This document shows, one piece after another, positions 35,228-44,211 of a stretch of DNA of 64,000 bases. The stretch comes from Terrimonas ferruginea DSM 30193 (GTDB taxonomy: Bacteria > Bacteroidota > Bacteroidia > Chitinophagales > Chitinophagaceae), in NCBI RefSeq assembly GCF_000425585.1, contig NZ_AUDS01000008.1, positions 186,001 to 250,000 on the forward strand, in the 5' to 3' direction. How positions within the stretch are numbered: the stretch's first letter is position 1; the number at the start of each line of letters is the position of its first letter. The translations under genes and the position numbers were made by a program. The notes under the pieces are model-generated. The model saw nothing but the letters and a program-made list of their open reading frames with translations. It was not told where the DNA came from and ran no database searches.

Positions 35228-36049
35228 ATGAAACTGCTCCTCGCCTTACTGCTGACATTTGCACTATCGGCCAATGCTCAAAAAACCGCCTGGAATGAAC
35301 TTGAATTGAAGGGAAAAGTAAAGTCACTGCAGATAAAACAGACGCACCGTTATAAAAAAAATGGTGTCTTCACACCCTGGGAAAATTCATACGGATATCT
35401 CACTAAATTCAACAGCACCGGTTACCGAACGGAGTATAACGAATTTCTCGGCAACGACAGTCTTTCTTACCGCATCACCTATACCTATACTCCCAAAGAG
35501 AAAAAAGCAGACCTCACCTATTTCAGTAAAGAACTGAAACCTACCATTAAGAAAAAATACCTCTACGACGACAAAGGCCGCCACATCGATCAACTCGAAT
35601 ACACGATGGAAGGCGAACTCGATCGTCGTTATACCTACAAATACGATGATCGCAGTAACCTGATTGAAATCAGCGGCTACAAAAAAGACGGAACCCTTTC
35701 CAGCAAAACCACTTACACATACGATAACAAAAACAACAAGACGGATTACCTATTGGAAACGCCGGGTTATGCAAACAGCTACAGAAAATTTGTTTACGAT
35801 GAAAAAGGAAACCCGGTAGAAGAAACCTGGTTCAATGGCCGGAAAGAGGTGGATTTTAAGTTTGTCAGATTGTTCGATGACAAAGGCAACAAAATCCAGG
35901 AAACCAATTATAAACAAGGCACAAAGCTGATCGGCACGACCAGGTGGATTTATGAATACGACGCTAAAGGAAACTGGACGAAGAAAACGGATGTTACCGA
36001 AGACGGCGTGGATTTTCATACAGAAACCCGAACCATCATTTATTATTAA
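35228..36049 (+). CDS. Secreted RHS/YD-like repeat protein
   Basis: I chose the ATG at 35228 (MKLLLALLLTFALSANA signal peptide), giving 273 residues. The mature part is built from YD-like repeats: KKYLYDDKGRHIDQLEYTMEG, YTYKYDDRSNLIEISGYKKDG, TTYTYDNKNNKTDYLLE, KFVYDEKGNPVEETWFN and YEYDAKGNWTKKTDVTEDG. Each has the Y-x-Y/x-D-x-x-x-N signature. It is too short to form an RHS cocoon with a toxin cargo, and no C-terminal effector domain is visible. The 3' end overlaps exonuclease III by 14 bp, tail to tail. The function is unknown. Confidence 0.8.
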   Translation: MKLLLALLLTFALSANAQKTAWNELELKGKVKSLQIKQTHRYKKNGVFTPWENSYGYLTKFNSTGYRTEYNEFLGNDSLSYRITYTYTPKEKKADLTYFSKELKPTIKKKYLYDDKGRHIDQLEYTMEGELDRRYTYKYDDRSNLIEISGYKKDGTLSSKTTYTYDNKNNKTDYLLETPGYANSYRKFVYDEKGNPVEETWFNGRKEVDFKFVRLFDDKGNKIQETNYKQGTKLIGTTRWIYEYDAKGNWTKKTDVTEDGVDFHTETRTIIYY

Positions 36050-36824
36050 GCTGGTTCCCTTTCAGCTCAATCCATACCGGCGCGTGATCACTTGTCTTTT
36101 CCCAACCGCGCACCTGCTTGTCCACTTCGGCCCGTTTCAGCAGTTTTACGCAGTGCGGGCTTAGCAAAAAGTGATCAATCCTTAATCCCGCATTACGCGC
36201 ATAAGCATTGCGGAAGTAATCCCAGAACGTGTAGATCGTTTCATCCGGATGCAGGTGGCGTATGGCGTCGGTCCAACCCTGGTCCACCAATTTTTTAAAT
36301 GCGGCACGCACTTCTTTCCGGAACAAGGCATCATTGATCCAACGCTCGGGCTTGTACACATCGAGTTCGGTCGGCATCACATTGTAATCGCCGGTCAATA
36401 TCACCGGTTCATCCAGTTTCAGTAAACTCTTTGCGTGACGGCTCAGCCGCCTGAACCATTTCAATTTATATTCAAACTTCGGCCCCGGATACGGATTGCC
36501 GTTCGGCAGATAAAGGCAGCCAATGATCAATCCGTTGATCGAAGCCTCGATGTAGCGGCTTTGGATGTCGTCCTTATCGCCGGCCAATCCACGGCGTCTT
36601 TCTTCCATTTTATATTTTGAAAGAATGGCCACGCCGTTCCAGCTCTTCTGCCCGTGCCAGATAGCATGATAGCCGGCTTTGTTGATGGATTCCAGGGGGA
36701 ATTTTTCATCCGGCGATTTCAATTCCTGCAGGCACACGATGTCCGGCGACGCAGTTTTCAGCCATTTCAACAGGACCGGCAATCTCCCGTTCACTCCGTT
36801 TACATTGTAAGTGGCAATTTTCAT
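36036..36824 (-). CDS. xth: Exodeoxyribonuclease III (ExoA/XthA type)
   Basis: The 262-residue protein has the family signatures ATYNVNGVNGR (start), IVCLQELK with the metal-binding Glu34, KSWNGVAILSK, LTGDYNVMP and the final TSDHAPVWIEL. It is a Mg-dependent 3'-5' exonuclease and AP endonuclease that also removes 3'-phosphates in known relatives. It follows ligD by 10 bp on the same strand and is therefore probably co-expressed with it. Confidence 0.92.
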   Translation of the reverse strand: MKIATYNVNGVNGRLPVLLKWLKTASPDIVCLQELKSPDEKFPLESINKAGYHAIWHGQKSWNGVAILSKYKMEERRRGLAGDKDDIQSRYIEASINGLIIGCLYLPNGNPYPGPKFEYKLKWFRRLSRHAKSLLKLDEPVILTGDYNVMPTELDVYKPERWINDALFRKEVRAAFKKLVDQGWTDAIRHLHPDETIYTFWDYFRNAYARNAGLRIDHFLLSPHCVKLLKRAEVDKQVRGWEKTSDHAPVWIELKGNQLNNK

Positions 36825-36834
36825 TTGATACTAT

Positions 36835-38799
36835 TTAAGCACCTTTCAGTACGCGTGCAAGATTTATTCCTTTTCCGAGTACCGGTTTAAATATGTCGCC
36901 TTCCCGCCTGATCCGGGCCACGGCATTTTGAATGGTAAAATCTTTTAGCTTCAACCCTTTCTTTACTTCTTCCCAATGCAGCGGCATGGATACTGTTGCA
37001 CCGGGCTTGGGCCGCAGCGAATACGGCGCGGCAAGCGTCGCCTTCGGCCGGTTCTGCAGGTAGTCAATGTATAACTTATTTTTCCTGTTTTTTACCAATC
37101 GTTCGATGGTGGTCATCTCCGGAAGAAGCTGGTTCACCTGCGTGGCAATGATCTTACCCAGTAATTGACATTGGTCGTAATCATATTTTGCACCCATCGG
37201 GATATAGATATGCATGCCGGTGGAACCCGATGTTTTGGGGTATCCTTTAATGCCCATGTGATCCAGCACTTCCTTTGTCACCAGCGCCGTTTCGATCACC
37301 TGATCAAACGTATTCTTTGCAGAAGGATCCAGGTCGATCATGCACCAATCCGGATAATCTTCTTGATGGATCGTACTGTTCCAGGGATTCATTTCTATTG
37401 ACCCGAGATTGGCCATGTATAAAATGGCGGCCTCGTCCTCCGGCACCAGGAAGTTTTTAGCCTCTCCTTCCGAAGTGGTGTATGGTTCCATTTTTACCCA
37501 GTCAGGTGCACTGTTCGTTACATCTTTGTGATAAAAACTTTTACCATTGATCCCATTGGGAAAGCGGTTGAGCGATTGCGGGCGGTCTTTAAGATAAGGA
37601 AGAATATATGGCGCAACCTGGTAATAATAATTGAGCATGTCGCGCTTGGTGTGACCCTCTTTCGGCCAGAAGATTTTACTGAGATTGGTAAATTTCAGTT
37701 CATGGCCGTTTACTTTTCTTACCTGCGTATTTTCGGTTGGATTGAGTAATGTTTTGCGACCGCCATCCTTTGCGGCCCTGGTATATTCAGAGGTAACCTT
37801 TTTTGTACTGACGGCCTTTTCCCTTATCACTTCTTTTGGTTTTTTATCGATCCGCATTCCTTCGAATGACGGATGCCGCATCACGCCATCGCTGGTTATC
37901 TCCGCATAGCTTACCTCACAAACGAGTTGAGGTTTCAACCATGTTGCTTTGGCTTTGGGCGGGTCCGGACGAAACCGCGAAGGTTTGTTGACATCCGGCG
38001 TCTCACTGAACGGCACACGCGTGGATTTCAATTTCATCATTTGTAATAAAATTTCTTTCTGCGTTTTTACATTGAAGCCGGTGCCGATCTTGCCGATATA
38101 ATCAAGTTTGTTTTTATGATTGAATACGCCCACCAGTAGGGAGCTGAACGGTTTGGACGATCCTTCGTTTTGCGTAAACCCACCGATCACTACTTCCTGT
38201 CTTTTATTGGCTTTGATCTTCAGCCAGGTTGTTGACCGGTCTCCTTCGACGTAAGTGCTGTCTGCTTTTTTAGCCATAATGCCTTCCATTCCTAATTTGG
38301 AAGCCCTGGCGAGAAAAGAAGAAGCTGGTGTATCAAAGTTTTCACTGAGCCTGATGGTGTCAGAGGCCGGCAGGTGTTTTTTCAGCAAGGCTCTTCGTTC
38401 GCTTAGCGGCAGCTTTTTCAGGTCGTAACCATTTAAATGCAGGATATCGAAGACATAAAACAATAACGGACCATCCGCTTCACTGCGCCAGTTTTGCAAC
38501 GCACCGAACCGGGCGATGCCTTTTTCATCGGGCACCACTACCTCTCCGTCCACCACGGCACTGATTTTCCATTTTTCCATCTCCGCCTTTATGGGATAAA
38601 ATTTTTCGTTGAAGGATTTGTTGTTGCGGGAAACCAAGCTCACTTTCCCTTTATTTGCCAGGGCAAGAGCCCGGTAGCCGTCCCACTTTACTTCATAGAT
38701 CCAACCGGGTTCGTCGAATGGTTTGTCGACCAGGGTGGCGAGCATGGGCTTCACCTTTTTGGGGAAAGTTGCTTTTGTACCTTTTGATTTACTTGGCAT
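36835..38799 (-). CDS. ligD: ATP-dependent DNA ligase D, LIG-POL form without phosphoesterase domain
   Basis: The 654-residue protein starts directly with the ligase domain: the adenylated Lys is Lys38 in EVKWDGYR, followed by VVDGEVV, MEGIMAKK and the OB-fold to about 320. After a basic linker comes the archaeo-eukaryotic primase-type polymerase domain (about 360-640) with the MIDLDPS catalytic Asp pair, TSGSTGMHIYIP and LYIDYLQN. Canonical LigD also has a 3'-phosphoesterase domain; none is present here and none of its motifs appear. Ku is not in this window. LigD performs non-homologous end joining. A promoter is not clear, but the gene is divergent from the DUF72 gene by about 100 bp. Confidence 0.93.
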   Translation of the reverse strand: MPSKSKGTKATFPKKVKPMLATLVDKPFDEPGWIYEVKWDGYRALALANKGKVSLVSRNNKSFNEKFYPIKAEMEKWKISAVVDGEVVVPDEKGIARFGALQNWRSEADGPLLFYVFDILHLNGYDLKKLPLSERRALLKKHLPASDTIRLSENFDTPASSFLARASKLGMEGIMAKKADSTYVEGDRSTTWLKIKANKRQEVVIGGFTQNEGSSKPFSSLLVGVFNHKNKLDYIGKIGTGFNVKTQKEILLQMMKLKSTRVPFSETPDVNKPSRFRPDPPKAKATWLKPQLVCEVSYAEITSDGVMRHPSFEGMRIDKKPKEVIREKAVSTKKVTSEYTRAAKDGGRKTLLNPTENTQVRKVNGHELKFTNLSKIFWPKEGHTKRDMLNYYYQVAPYILPYLKDRPQSLNRFPNGINGKSFYHKDVTNSAPDWVKMEPYTTSEGEAKNFLVPEDEAAILYMANLGSIEMNPWNSTIHQEDYPDWCMIDLDPSAKNTFDQVIETALVTKEVLDHMGIKGYPKTSGSTGMHIYIPMGAKYDYDQCQLLGKIIATQVNQLLPEMTTIERLVKNRKNKLYIDYLQNRPKATLAAPYSLRPKPGATVSMPLHWEEVKKGLKLKDFTIQNAVARIRREGDIFKPVLGKGINLARVLKGA

Positions 38800-38898
38800 A
38801 AATGGTGTTCTTTTTGCAACGGTATATATAAAAGCATTCTAATACTGTACCGCTTTTAAATAATGGTGGCATATCCTTTGACCCCGATAGATATAGTT

Positions 38899-39654
38899 AT
38901 GACAAAAGGAAAAATATGGCTTGGGATCAGCAACGGACAAATGCCGGGCAACAAATCGACTTTCCCGGCGGATTATCAATCGAAAAGCCGGTTGCATTAT
39001 TATGCAAGCCTGTTCAACACCATAGAGGTCAACAGTTCCTTTTTTAAAATTCCGCTTCGTAAAACCTGTGAAAAATGGGCGGCAGAAGGGCCCGATGATT
39101 TCCGTTTCACCCTGAAACTAAACCGCGATGTTACCCACGCCAAAGAATTGAAGTATGATGAAGCCATTATAGAAAAGTTCATGGAGGCCGCCGATGGCAT
39201 CGGGAAAAAGAAAGGTTGCCTGCTGATACAGTTTCCCGGAAAGATTACAGTAGAATATTTTAGCCAGGTGGAGCAAATTCTCACACAAGTAAAAACCTTT
39301 GACCCCTCGGAAGAATGGAAGATAGCCGTCGAGTTCCGGCACGAGAGCTGGTATATCCGCGAATCGACGGAACTGGTGGATGAGTTTAATGCGGCCATGG
39401 TGCTGCACGATCTGCCGAAGGGAAATATCGAAACCATTGCCGATCACGCAGCCTTTGCCTTTATACGCTTTCATGGTCCCGAGCAGGGATACCGCGGTTC
39501 TTACAGCGAAAATTTACTGAAGCAAAAAGCCATCTTCATGCTGCAGCAATCACAGGAAGGAAAAGAAGTGTACGCTTACTTCAATAACACAGCTGGTGGC
39601 GCTTTTGAAAATGCCCGCTATCTGCAACAAAAGATTGGCGGCCGGGAGAATTGA
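38899..39654 (+). CDS. DUF72 family TIM-barrel protein
   Basis: I chose the ATG at 38899 (MTKGKIWLGISNG), giving 251 residues in line with the family; 12 further upstream codons in frame look non-coding. Typical DUF72 segments are LHYYASLFNTIEVNSSFFKIP, FRFTLKLNRDVTH, FPGKI, WKIAVEFRHESW and FAFIRFHGP, ending in VYAYFNNTAGGAFENARYL. The fold is a TIM barrel of unknown activity. It is divergent from ligD and overlaps by one base a 7-codon open frame at its own end. Confidence 0.88.
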   Translation: MTKGKIWLGISNGQMPGNKSTFPADYQSKSRLHYYASLFNTIEVNSSFFKIPLRKTCEKWAAEGPDDFRFTLKLNRDVTHAKELKYDEAIIEKFMEAADGIGKKKGCLLIQFPGKITVEYFSQVEQILTQVKTFDPSEEWKIAVEFRHESWYIRESTELVDEFNAAMVLHDLPKGNIETIADHAAFAFIRFHGPEQGYRGSYSENLLKQKAIFMLQQSQEGKEVYAYFNNTAGGAFENARYLQQKIGGREN

Positions 39655-39673
39655 TGGCATACTTTTTTCGGCA
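39655..39673 (+). promoter_or_regulatory. Conserved 19-bp motif ahead of the lytic transglycosylase gene
   Basis: TGGCATACTTTTTTCGGCA differs at one position from the motif at 47105-47123 ahead of the catalase gene. It lies 8 nt before the transglycosylase start. Read from the ATG at 39654, whose A is the last base of the DUF72 stop, it is also a 7-codon frame (MAYFFRQ). Confidence 0.45.
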
Positions 39674-39681
39674 ATGAAAGC

Positions 39682-40587
39682 ATGAAAAAACTTACATCCT
39701 GGACCCTCGCCTTCCTTGCCGGTAGTTTATTTGTTGCTTTATTGGCATTCAGGGACGATAAGAGCGTTACCACTCCGCAAAAAGACAGCATTACAGCAAT
39801 CTCCATGCAGCCTGAGATACCCGAACGGATGGATTTTGCCGGCGAAGCAGTGCCCCTCGATAGATGGGATGTAAAGGAGCGTCTCGACCGCGAACTGCTA
39901 TTCAACTATTACAACAAACCGCATATTCTCTACATCATCAAACTATCCAACCGTTACTTTCCCCTCATAGAGGAAAGATTAAAAGCGAATGGTGTGCCCG
40001 ACGATTTCAAATATCTCTGCGTGGCGGAAAGCGCGCTGATCGACAATGCTATTTCAAAAGCAGGCGCAGTAGGCTTCTGGCAATTCATGCCTGCCACGGC
40101 GCCGTCTTATAATTTATCTGTTAACCAACAGGTAGATCATCGCTATGACCTCCGGAGATCGACCGACGCTGCCTGCGTTTATTTCAAACAAGCCTACGCC
40201 AAATTCGGCAGTTGGACCGCGGCCGCCGCCTCTTACAATTGTGGTATGGGCGGCTATAATGGCAATGCGACTTTTCAGCAAACCAAACATTACTATGACC
40301 TGCAACTGCCGGAAGAAACGAGCCGTTACATGTTCCGCATTTTAACGTTCAAGCATTTGCTCTCCAATGCTGAAGCATTAGGCTTTAAATTAGCGAAGGA
40401 AGACCTGTACGAGCCCGTTCCTTCGCGCGAAGTAACGGTAACGAAATCCGTTCCCGATCTGGCGGCTTTTGCTATCTCGGAAGGCACCACCTACAAAACC
40501 CTGCGCCTGATGAATCCCTGGATCCGCGGCCGCTCGCTTTCAGTAGCAGCGGGAAGTACGGTAACGTTGAAGTTGCCCCTGAAGTAG
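39682..40587 (+). CDS. Lytic transglycosylase (MltD-like)
   Basis: The 301-residue protein has an N-terminal membrane or signal segment (about 7-22), an SLT catalytic domain with Glu116 in YLCVAESALI, then the GAVGFWQFMPATA and AAASYNCGMGGYNG motifs, and a C-terminal part with a LysM-like segment (LAAFAISEGTTYKTLRLMNPWIRGRSL). It should cleave the N-acetylmuramyl to N-acetylglucosaminyl bond of peptidoglycan in the periplasm. It is 27 bp after the DUF72 stop, so it may be read from the DUF72 transcript. Confidence 0.9.
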   Translation: MKKLTSWTLAFLAGSLFVALLAFRDDKSVTTPQKDSITAISMQPEIPERMDFAGEAVPLDRWDVKERLDRELLFNYYNKPHILYIIKLSNRYFPLIEERLKANGVPDDFKYLCVAESALIDNAISKAGAVGFWQFMPATAPSYNLSVNQQVDHRYDLRRSTDAACVYFKQAYAKFGSWTAAAASYNCGMGGYNGNATFQQTKHYYDLQLPEETSRYMFRILTFKHLLSNAEALGFKLAKEDLYEPVPSREVTVTKSVPDLAAFAISEGTTYKTLRLMNPWIRGRSLSVAAGSTVTLKLPLK

Positions 40588-40671
40588 CTATATAGAAAGC
40601 GTTTTACCGTCTACGGAAAAACCTCGACAGCACCGGTTATTGTCTTATTTTCCCGGACAAAATATAATCAT

Positions 40672-41001
40672 ATGAAAATAACTGGTCTGCTGATCCTGCT
40701 GTTGACTTTTTCAACGGTGAATGCACATGACAGGGGTTCCATGACTCCGGCCATCCTTGCCAGTGAGGCAAAATTTATTTATGCCGAGCTTGTCTTTCAA
40801 CGAAACTATGGTGAAAACAAACTCTGGGTCAGCAGCAATTATGTATCCGAGCAAACGAAACAATTAATCGCGAAGAAAAAATATGCCGACGAAGGACTGG
40901 AGATCCTGGGCCAGGAAGATTGGGAGCTCACCACAGCTGTTACCCGCGAATTCAACGGCGGGTTTGAGATTTATTATTATCTGAAGAAAAAAGTGGGATA
41001 A
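40672..41001 (+). CDS. Small secreted DUF4177-like protein
   Basis: The signal peptide ends at VNA (about residue 18). The 109-residue protein has a short DUF4177-like core, ADEGLEILGQEDWELTTAV then FEIYYYLKKK, preceded by an EAKFIYAELVFQRN strand. The function is unknown. It is convergent with the next gene, with only 3 bp between the stops. Confidence 0.7.
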   Translation: MKITGLLILLLTFSTVNAHDRGSMTPAILASEAKFIYAELVFQRNYGENKLWVSSNYVSEQTKQLIAKKKYADEGLEILGQEDWELTTAVTREFNGGFEIYYYLKKKVG

Positions 41002-41004
41002 GGT

Positions 41005-41511
41005 TCACTCACATGCCACTCCTGCAAACGCTTTGCTTTCGTAAGCTTTCAGATAGCCATATGCATGCTTTAACGCTTCGGAAATTTTACTGCTTTTTTC
41101 CGTATTGATGTTTTTACCATCCATAAAGCGAAGCGATTGGTCGTCCTTGAAATAATAACGGTACTCGCTCCTGGTTGCGGCGCCTTCCGCCGGGCCGCCC
41201 ACCAATGACTCCAGGACAAAAACAGGTTTTCCTGCCTGGTAATAATATTCTGTTTTCCAACTGCCGTCGCCGATGCTGCCCGACTCTACGATCTTTACGA
41301 TCGCATTCTTATTACGGTAGTAAGTCACCACGCCTTCTTCTACACAACCCTCAGCTTCATAAGTAAATTTTTCCGGTTGCAGCTTCATCGAGTTTATCTG
41401 CGCATACGCTTGCCGGATGGCTGCGATATCTTTTTCAGTAGCTGATTGCGCGTTGGATTGAAAACAGAAGAACGTAAAGGCAATAGACAAAAGCAGGGAA
41501 AGGGGTTTCAT
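41005..41511 (-). CDS. Secreted protein of unknown function
   Basis: The 168-residue protein has a signal peptide ending near QSNAQ (about residue 22) and a mainly beta sequence (YEAEGCVEEGVVTYYRNKNAIVKI, WKTEYYYQAGKPVFVLESL, EYRYYFKDDQSLRFMDG) followed by a helix. The pattern is that of small periplasmic sandwich proteins. I do not recognise the family. It appears to be a single-gene unit. Confidence 0.7.
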   Translation of the reverse strand: MKPLSLLLSIAFTFFCFQSNAQSATEKDIAAIRQAYAQINSMKLQPEKFTYEAEGCVEEGVVTYYRNKNAIVKIVESGSIGDGSWKTEYYYQAGKPVFVLESLVGGPAEGAATRSEYRYYFKDDQSLRFMDGKNINTEKSSKISEALKHAYGYLKAYESKAFAGVACE

Positions 41512-41588
41512 GATTTCGGTTTTAAGAGCATTTGCTTAAAGCCAAACAAAAACAATTCCAGTTTACTCCTCATACATGCAGGCAGCAA

Positions 41589-41618
41589 AAAAGCGGCTAC
41601 CGGTTGGCAGCCGCTTTT
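41589..41618. terminator. Terminator after the SDR gene
   Basis: The 10-bp stem AAAAGCGGCT / AGCCGCTTTT with a 10-nt loop lies 16 bp past the SDR stop; A and T tracts allow it to act in both directions. Confidence 0.85.
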
Positions 41619-41634
41619 GTTTGAAGAAACCTCG

Positions 41635-42480
41635 TTAAATATTCGTAGCTGCAGCCCACTCTTTCAAGGCTTCCATGTCCTTTTTCACCAGGTCGATCTT
41701 CGCTGCAGAAAACTGGTACGAATCTGCGCCGAGGAACAAATGAATTGGTGGTTGTTGCATCTCGGCCGTGCGGATCAACACATCGGCCGCTTTGTCCGGA
41801 TCACCAGCCTGCTGACCATTGTACTGATCAGTATGCGTGCTCTGCACCGCTCTTACTGCCGTATACTCGGGCATTTCATTTTTCGGTGTGCTTAATGACG
41901 AAGACGTCAGAAAGTTGGTGCGGAAATAACCGGGGAATACAACCGTGGCAAACAGACCAAATTCTTTGATCTCATGTGCCAGTGATTCGGTGAAACCATG
42001 CACCGCAAATTTCGTAGCGCAGTAAATACCAAATCCCGGGAAGCCACCGGTAAAGCCACCAACAGAAGCTATATTGAAAATATGCCCTGATTTTTGCGCG
42101 CGCAGATAAGGCAACGCTTTGCGGATTACATTCAGCGATCCAAACACGTTCACATCAAAATTGGCTCTTGCCTCGGCATCGGTCAACTCTTCCAATGCGC
42201 CTGCCATTCCATAGCCTGCATTGTTTACCACCACATCGATACTGCCGAAATGACCAACCGTATCGGCAATGCTTTGCTGCACACTGCTTTCATCGAGGAG
42301 GTTCACAGGTAAAGCAAGAAATGAATCTTTACCGGCGTCTACCGCTTTTTCCAATTCCGCTGCTTTGCGGGAAGTGGCCGCTACACGATATCCTTTTGCC
42401 AGTAATTTTTTTACCAATGCCAGTCCCAATCCCTGTGACGCACCGGTTACATACCATACTTTACTTTTCATAATTGACAT
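41635..42480 (-). CDS. SDR family oxidoreductase
   Basis: I chose the ATG at 42480, preceded by AAGAAG; the open frame extends 59 codons upstream through sequence with no SDR features. The 281-residue classical short-chain dehydrogenase has TGASQGLG (NAD(P) binding), NNAGYG, IASVGG and the catalytic YCATK. The VSRKAAELEKAV-type beta2 region with Arg suggests NADP. It lies 91 bp downstream of an AraC gene on the same strand, so it is likely that regulator's target or operon partner. The substrate is unknown. Confidence 0.9.
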   Translation of the reverse strand: MSIMKSKVWYVTGASQGLGLALVKKLLAKGYRVAATSRKAAELEKAVDAGKDSFLALPVNLLDESSVQQSIADTVGHFGSIDVVVNNAGYGMAGALEELTDAEARANFDVNVFGSLNVIRKALPYLRAQKSGHIFNIASVGGFTGGFPGFGIYCATKFAVHGFTESLAHEIKEFGLFATVVFPGYFRTNFLTSSSLSTPKNEMPEYTAVRAVQSTHTDQYNGQQAGDPDKAADVLIRTAEMQQPPIHLFLGADSYQFSAAKIDLVKKDMEALKEWAAATNI

Positions 42481-42571
42481 TTTCTTCTTGATTAATGATA
42501 AAGCAAAGCTATAACGGGGAGGCAGGCTCCTGTTAGTACAAAACAAACGGATACTTGTAAAATTCAAACAA

Positions 42572-43480
42572 TCAGGCAGATTCCATCGCGCGGAATGCAG
42601 ACGGTGTAGTGCGGGCAGTCTTTTTAAAGAAATGATTGAAATGGGCAGGCTCTTCAAAGCCCAGGCTGTAACTGATTTCGGAGATATTCCAGTCGGTGTG
42701 TTTCAATAATGCACGGGCTTCGGCAGCCAGGCGCTCCATGATATGTTCGGTTGTCGTTTTGCCCGTGGTGGTTTTGATGGCGCGATTCAGGTGGTTGACA
42801 TGCACGGCCAGTTGATTCGCAAAATCTTTTGCGCTGCGCAATTTGAATTGTTGCGCCGGTGAGTCTAACGGGAATTGGCGCTCAAGTAATTCGGTGAATA
42901 CGGCCGTAAGGCGCGAGTTGGCATCGGTATGCTCATACAAGCTATTGGACGGTTCCATTTTGAGCGCGTAATGGAGCAACTCAAGCGTGTAGTTGCGGAT
43001 CAGATCATACTTAAAACGGTAGTCAGAACCGATTTCGTCCAGCATTTTATTGAAAATAGCACTTACATGGTCGTCTTGTTGCGCATTTAATACAAATGCA
43101 GGCTTACCTCCCGGCTGGTACATCGGCAGGTCGGTGAGATGGCCGCGTATATGCGTGGCGAAAAAATCTTCTTTGAAAATGCAGAAATAGCCGGTTGCGG
43201 TTTCGCTGATCTGTTCGAAAGTATAAGGTACACGCGGATTGAAAAATAAAAGGGAGCATCCGTTAACCTCCAGGCTTTTGTCAGCGTAATGATACAAATG
43301 CCTGCCGCGCATCAGCGAAATCTTGTAAAAATCCCTCCGGCTGTATTGCACGGGCTGCTTCCCCTGGCCCACACAATCTTCTGTGCGGAACACGTTGAAA
43401 TGTCCCGGCTCCTGGTGACCATCGGGCACCTGGTTGAGTTTAATTTCATAAAAATCGGCGAGGGTTTCCGTTTTTATCAT
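42572..43480 (-). CDS. AraC family transcriptional regulator
   Basis: The 302-residue protein has an N-terminal cupin-like sensing domain (about 20-150, with RDFYKISLMRGRHLYHYADKSLEVNGCSLLFFNPRVPYTF) and a C-terminal double HTH (about 200-300, with SAKDFANQLAVHVNHLNRAIK and LLKHTDWNISEISYSLGFEEPAHFNHFFKK). It precedes the SDR gene by 91 bp and probably regulates it, as is usual for AraC-SDR pairs. Confidence 0.92.
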   Translation of the reverse strand: MIKTETLADFYEIKLNQVPDGHQEPGHFNVFRTEDCVGQGKQPVQYSRRDFYKISLMRGRHLYHYADKSLEVNGCSLLFFNPRVPYTFEQISETATGYFCIFKEDFFATHIRGHLTDLPMYQPGGKPAFVLNAQQDDHVSAIFNKMLDEIGSDYRFKYDLIRNYTLELLHYALKMEPSNSLYEHTDANSRLTAVFTELLERQFPLDSPAQQFKLRSAKDFANQLAVHVNHLNRAIKTTTGKTTTEHIMERLAAEARALLKHTDWNISEISYSLGFEEPAHFNHFFKKTARTTPSAFRAMESA

Positions 43481-43559
43481 GTTGCGAAATTAAAACAATT
43501 CAGGGAATACAAACTAATGACAACCTTCTCTCTTTTTTGTTCACTTTAGTGCAACAATG

Positions 43560-43588
43560 TTGCATTATATAAACATTGCGTAGCTTTA
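43560..43588 (+). promoter_or_regulatory. Promoter of the methyltransferase gene
   Basis: TTG (43560-43562), 18 bp and TAGCTTTA (43581-43588) match the Bacteroidota consensus with one mismatch in the -7 box. The ATG at 43606 is 17 nt downstream. Confidence 0.6.
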
Positions 43589-43605
43589 CGAAAACAAGCT
43601 CAGTC

Positions 43606-44211
43606 ATGGAATTCTGGGAATCAGCTTTCAGGGACAAGCAGGAAATGTGGGGCCCGGAGCCGGCACAGGCAGCGATCATCGCTAAAGAATATTTTATAGA
43701 AAACGGTGTAAAGAATGTGTTGATTCCCGGAATTGGTTATGGGAGAAATGCGCAGCTTTTCCTGGAGGCCGGAATGCAGGTAACGGGCATCGAGATCTCC
43801 GCAACGGCGATAGCGCTGGCAAAAAAACATTACGGAGAAAAGATCAGCATCCATCACGGATCGGTAACCGGTATGCCGTTTGATGACCAGAAGTACGACG
43901 GCATATTCTGCTATGCATTGATTCACCTGCTGGATACGGAAGAAAGAAAAAAATTAGTACGCGATTGTTTCAACCAGCTAGAAGAAGGTGGTTATATGGT
44001 TTTCACCGCGATTACGAAAGAGGCGGCGACCTATGGACAGGGAAAATTGATCGGCAAAGACCGTTACGAGCAATTCGGTGGCGTGCGCGTCTTCTTTTAT
44101 GATGACGAATCCATTCAAGACGAATTCAAAGAAGCCGGATTAATAGAAGTGAGCAAGATCACCGAAAATTTTCCTTTCTACCTGGTTAAGGGAAAGAAGC
44201 AACCAGGATAA
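43606..44211 (+). CDS. Class I SAM-dependent methyltransferase
   Basis: I chose the ATG at 43606 (MEFWESAF), giving 201 residues; the longer frame begins with TTG upstream of the -7 box. Motif I is VLIPGIGYGRNAQLFLEAG, followed by VTGIEISATAIALAKK (motif II acidic Glu), then YDGIFCYALIHLL and LEEGGYMVFTA. The substrate is not identifiable. The 3' end overlaps the convergent Tam-like gene by 26 bp. Confidence 0.9.
   Translation: MEFWESAFRDKQEMWGPEPAQAAIIAKEYFIENGVKNVLIPGIGYGRNAQLFLEAGMQVTGIEISATAIALAKKHYGEKISIHHGSVTGMPFDDQKYDGIFCYALIHLLDTEERKKLVRDCFNQLEEGGYMVFTAITKEAATYGQGKLIGKDRYEQFGGVRVFFYDDESIQDEFKEAGLIEVSKITENFPFYLVKGKKQPG

Noticed and set aside
35228-36049. YD-repeat protein as an RHS polymorphic toxin
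   Set aside because: It is only 273 residues, lacks the core-associated motif and any variable C-terminal toxin domain, and has no immunity gene next to it.
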